Shown here: one piece after another, positions 59,535-64,000 of the stretch
Numbering within the stretch: position 1 is the first letter of the stretch
Layout of the letters: every line of letters begins with the position of its first letter
Assembly (NCBI RefSeq): GCF_043290135.1
Contig: NC_134710.1
Span: forward strand, 322,311,017-322,375,016
Direction: 5' to 3'
DNA: 64,000 nt
From: Rhipicephalus microplus
Taxonomy: Eukaryota; Arthropoda; Arachnida; Ixodida; Ixodidae
Translations under genes and position numbers: made by a program
The notes under the pieces: generated by a model
Databases searched by the model: none
Seen by the model: only the letters and a program-made list of their open reading frames with translations
What the model was told of the DNA's origin: nothing

Positions 59535-62215
59535 TATTCATTCTTGAAAAGTTTATCTTCACAGTTTCAAAATTTTAGGTACAACTCAGTGTTCTGAAGT
59601 CTTTATAGCTTCGATGCGATATTACGATTCCGACAATAGGTGTGATGGCTTTCCGCGCTTTCAAGCTTGCTCATTTATACTCAGTATGCCACAGTTCTAT
59701 GTTAACTTTTGATAATTGAACCCTGGGGATTCGGATAAAAGTTGTTCGGAAATATTCTATAGACACATCAAGTCATAAAAAATGGTGTATTTTGCAGACA
59801 ATACTAAGTTAAACACCAGTAAAAAGTGATGATGACATTAAAGAGAACACCAGGAAAGTGCAGACACCAGAAGAAAATTTTTTTATATGAGCAAAAAAAA
59901 AAGTAAAAGAAAAGACGTGTAATACCCACTCCTTCACCGTGGGGTTCAGGAGAATAGGTATACTGAAACTAAATGAGCCATGATGCGTGCCACCAGAAAG
60001 AAACCCAGCGAGTCTAGAGACTCGTATGGTGCGTTTGTCGGGTGCCGTTTATGTGTGCCTTTTTTCTAGACCTGGGCTGTCATGATTACTGGACCGTGAC
60101 AAAGATGCATCGGTGAACGATGACGTGACACGCATATAGCAGCAGACGCCGAGCCGGAAGTGCGTAGGATGCTTCCCTACAAATATCTGCGCAACAACTA
60201 AAACTACCAGGGCAGCGAGCCCAGTGTGTTGTGGTATAGTGGCCACTGTTGCTTTCTTCGGTCTTGCCTCGCTTGGTCTTCTTTGGTTTTTTTTTTCTGC
60301 TTATCTCTCACGTAGTGACGTTGTATTCTTATGGGCTTGGGTGCTATGGGGATAGCATAATATCTGCTTACATGCGTTGGCACACCCTTGCTAAGACCAC
60401 AAACGTCTTTCGTGTTTGCTTCAAGAGAGTGGAATGTGGAGCCAGAAAATGCGTCTGCGTGGCATAAATTATGCAATAGGAACTCCAGTCAAGGTCATGC
60501 CTAGTTGCTCCCGTGCACGTCTGCCATGAAAATAAGAATTCTTGCTTCTTTTGTGTACTACACACTGGTATACCATATAAAGCATATAAAATATATGATA
60601 ACACAGCGCAGCGCAGCATGCACGCTATCTATGCAGCAATAGGCTGCAATCAAATACGCTGCCATGCGCAGTAGTTTTATGTCATTTATACTCATACTCA
60701 TAAACATCACCCGAGCATGCAGTGACGAATAACTACCCTATAAAAGGAATACTTTTTTTGTTGGTGCAAAATTATAGCGCGCGGCATGCTACGTTTTCGA
60801 AGGAAAATGTGCGATGGTCGGACAAGGATGCTATCTTGAATCACGTTTTTCTTTCGTGCACCCAGAATCGTAGGTGACGTGATGAAGGTTTCCCTACGGA
60901 AGAGCACGCGCAGCTTCGCCAACGAAGGAGTTATGTGTGCGCGTGGCTGCTATGACGGTTGGCCCGATAAATGGTCCGCCAGCAGCATCTCGCACCTCGA
61001 AGGTATACAATGAGTATTATGTATAAACAGACGCTAGAGTAGTCGAGATGGTTAGTGGCTTGATGGACGAGGTCTTCCTGTGCGCGTACTGTGGGACATC
61101 AAGTGTTCTCAAGTTTCGTGGACTTGTTGAAGTGAGAGAAAGCTCGAAAGTCAGTATACTCATGTCTGGATCTCTCTATCGCATTATGATCGAGTCGCAG
61201 TCACTGAGTAAGGTCTGTGCGCCTGCGTTCTGTTGATACCGCACTTCTTTATTTAATGACAGGTTGAATCTCGCCTGTGGTGTTTACAGCTGATAATAGT
61301 GTTTAGCTGCTTTCCTGCTAATGATCTTTATGTGGTGGCTTTATATAACACTGTATGCAGAGAAACGAAAAAAATTCACCTAAAATACGAATGAGTGATT
61401 TTGTTGGGTGATCAATATTTGAACTGTCAGTTTATAATTATTTTATACACGCGTCTTCCATTTAGGAGTGACAGAAAGTTTAGTTCATCGGTGTTTCTTT
61501 TTTTCCTTTTGGTGTAGTATCGAATAAAACCTACATTCTTTTTATTCAAAAATGGCCAGAAGATCTCAACGTGACCTTTCGTATTTGCACGCTTTCTACG
61601 TAGCCACCGTGTTGGTCAGTCCGAACTGCCAGGCGTTGAATAAGAAATGAGAAAAAATTCGCACAGCATGAACAGATGAGCTTTCTGCCAGGGTTCTGAG
61701 GCATATCGCTCGCACGGTTTCTTAATTATCCTGTGCGTGGTATCTGTTTTGTTTAGTAGCTAAAAGGCAGAAAGAAAGATGCTTGTGCGCAGCCAATACC
61801 AATAGAAGTTTACATGTTTCGAACTTTCATGAATCCTAATTTACCGAGCCATATTTCTGCATAACCAATGCTTTAATGAACAAATGCTGTGTTTTTACTG
61901 GTTATAGACTATTGTTTTACGGGGTTTCACTGCTAACCTATGCTGAGTGAAGACATTACGATAATGCAACTTAGTGCTGTTCACTGCTCTTATCAGCGAC
62001 TCAGAGTTCTCTGTGTGCCTACATCATTGATCTGTGCATAATTTTACAAAAACCTTAAATTTTAGGTTAAGCATAATATTTCAACAGCTCAGCTGTTTAA
62101 GCATTCTTGTGGCACTGGATTGCGCGAACAGAAATGTTCATTATAAATCGGCACATGTTCTCCTGATTCTCTTCATCATTTTCTGCTTCGCCCGCAACAC
62201 ATGCGCCCATTGGTC
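59535..62215. other. Unassigned sequence
   Basis: No recognisable gene. Open frames are at most 90 codons. AATAAA hexamers and A- or T-rich runs occur without linked coding sequence. Confidence 0.35.
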
Positions 62216-62221
62216 CTGCGT

Positions 62222-62670
62222 GTCATGCAATAATACTGATGGGCAACAGAAAAGTACAGAGAGAGAAAGCAAAAAAGAGAGGAAGAAAGAAATAGCAATA
62301 AAAAGAAAAAAGAAAGGCCTGACGAAAAAAATTTGTGCGAGGCGAGATCCAAACCCACGTGCCGGCTAACCGACGGCGAGATTTCTCAGTTGAGCGGACA
62401 CGATAGCAGAGCGTAGCATAGCCTTGCATAGTATAGCATAGCAATTAAGAGGGTAGAAAAGCGAATGAAGAATGAAGAGGAGAGGATTGAGAGGGAGGAG
62501 GAAGGAAGAAAGAGGGTAGATAGTAAAACTTTTTGGACAGAAGGAGATAAACAAAAAAAAAGAGAGACAGAAACGCTAGAACAACAGAAAGGAAGAACTA
62601 GAAAAAAGTATAGAAAGAAACATAAAAAACAAAGCACATTAAAGCCCCGCATTCTATAGTATAGCAAGAA
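62222..62670 (-). mobile_element. Pyrimidine-rich retroposon with tRNA-like module, second copy
   Basis: Read on the minus strand: T/C-rich leader (62670 to ~62450), 'ttgctatgctatactatgc', 'ctacgctctgctatcgtg', and a tRNA-like block (~62405-62340) with B-box-like 'gtgggtttggatctcgcc'. A T/C-rich tail follows ('aaatttttttcgtc' onward). Same order of parts as 14.74-15.33 kb on +. Confidence 0.5.
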
Positions 62671-62674
62671 TTAG

Positions 62675-63412
62675 CCATACAAATTACAGTGTATGCTTGG
62701 GTAAGAAAGAAAGGAGGAATGAACGCCGCCATCTCATCTGATTCCACAGTCTTCGCCATAATGTGCAACTGGCCCAATCTCTGAGATGAAGACGTTGTCC
62801 TAATAAGAAAATAACCAGTTTCACTATAAACTTCTTTCATCCTGATAGCAGCAGCGGTTCTAAATTTTCCGGGAAACGGGAACTACGTCTGATTGTACAA
62901 AAAAGTCACAGCTTTGCCGCAAAGGGCGAAGCAATGAACGCGATAGCAACAAATTGAAACATCATGCGTAGAATGGCAAGCAAATCGAAACATGTCTCGT
63001 GTTTCTCACGCACAAAGGACGCACGAAACGTTCTCACAGGTACAGATGAACGCTAATAAGCATCTCAGTTGTTACTTCGCTGTGTCTAAAAAGCGCGCCC
63101 TTTCCCACAACGGAGGCTAAGCAACGATTGCAGTGACCTTTGTGCACCCGGACACTACAAAAGAATCGTTCCGATGAAACTCAAAGGCTAGCCAAGACGT
63201 ATGATTCTCCCCACTGCAAGATAAGGGCGCGCGATCGAGCGTACACCCCGTTATTCTCTACGCGGGCCAAAGTGAGCATGAGAGATAAGAGCCGCCGCGC
63301 GCTCGCTGCGCCATCTTGCTCATAATGCTAAAAACACGATAGTTGCCGCTGAGATGCCAGCCAAAAACTGTAAGTGGTAGATATGAATACCTTGCCGTTT
63401 AAACGATGAAGG
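62675..63412. other. Unassigned sequence
   Basis: No supported feature. Short open frames only. Confidence 0.4.
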
Positions 63413-63419
63413 GGGTACC

Positions 63420-63628
<209 letters not shown>

Positions 63629-63807
63629 GTATACGCATATGGCGCATGACATGGACGCTGAAGCCGGCGGTGAAATCCAGCTGAGAGTGTCCATATAATT
63701 GCTATTAGAAAACAAAACGTCAGGCTGGTCAGGAACGCGCAGCACAGTCACTGCGCGTGCTGGAAGAGCGGCCTTTCAGGGTATTTTTAAACACTTTTTG
63801 GCAACTG

Positions 63808-64000
63808 ACTGATTGATTGATATGTGGGGTTTAACGTCTCAAAACCACCATATGATTATGAGAGACACCACGCACGCGTAGTGGAGGGCTACGGAAATTT
63901 CGGCCACCGGGGGTTCTTTAACGTGCACCCAAATCTGAGCATACGGGCCTACAACATTTCCGCCTCTATCGGAAATGCCGCCGCCGTAGCTGAGATTGGA
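63808..64000 (-). mobile_element. Ruka-type SINE, runs off the window end
   Basis: Minus-strand match to the family: 'ggaaatgttgtaggcccg', 'cagatttgggtgcacg', 'ttaaagaacccccggtgg', 'gtctctcataatcat', 'ttttgagacgttaaacccc' and tail ATCAATCAATC at 63808. The tRNA-like head lies beyond position 64000. It carries a short insertion ('cacgcacgcg' at ~63869) in the 'gccgtagtggag' region. Confidence 0.95.

Overview
This window looks like gene-poor nuclear DNA from an ixodid tick, probably the Rhipicephalus/Dermacentor group. The main evidence is several copies of a tRNA-derived SINE whose 3' half (…TTTTGGGACGTTAAACCCC…) I recognise as the tick 'Ruka' type. Supporting evidence is Ty3/Gypsy gag and pol relics of tick type, a Jockey/R1-like LINE tail and many long microsatellites. 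I found no rRNA, canonical tRNA, CRISPR array or intact host gene. The only host-gene hint is a possible last exon at about 5.8 kb with a poly(A) signal directly after its stop.

Layout. 0.4-1.26 kb is a degenerate ~145-bp satellite, followed by a (GACA)n-(GATA)n array. 1.57-2.85 kb holds a SINE scrap and a decayed Gypsy integrase. Long (ATT)n and (AAT)n tracts lie at 1.76 and 3.80 kb. 8.39-9.53 and 12.68-14.59 kb hold two Gypsy pieces: probable LTR plus 5' gag, then 3' gag, zinc knuckle, protease and the start of RT. A decayed SINE and a (TAC)n array lie between them. 14.74-15.33 kb is a pyrimidine-rich, tRNA-like retroposon. 15.3-25.0 kb is mostly unrecognised, with a SINE fragment, a two-unit direct repeat (21.37 and 21.81 kb) and a GAGTGAGTCTGAGTGAG-type repeat.

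The dominant structure is a giant inverted repeat at 25,001-44,330, with arms of 9,529 and 9,798 bp meeting at a 3-bp centre. Each arm is bounded by short transposon-like inverted termini. Each carries the remains of a multi-exon PIF/Harbinger-type transposase gene, on + in the left arm and - in the right. The whole unit is flanked by CAG triplets and the two arms are separated by CTG. Arms differ by about 3-4% in the stretch I compared, and the right arm alone has a Ruka SINE with a 15-bp target duplication. The palindrome is therefore old and not a recent assembly fold-back. Two catalytic aspartates are glycine in both arms.

44.3-64.0 kb is again mostly unrecognised DNA. It has LINE 3' ends (47.3, 55.4 kb), a possible MITE enclosing a hAT-like GC-rich segment (57.5-58.5 kb), Ruka copies (58.9, 59.4, 63.8 kb), tRNA-like retroposons (62.3, 63.4 kb) and a ~99-bp (AT)n tract. 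All assignments come from reading the sequence; no database search was run.
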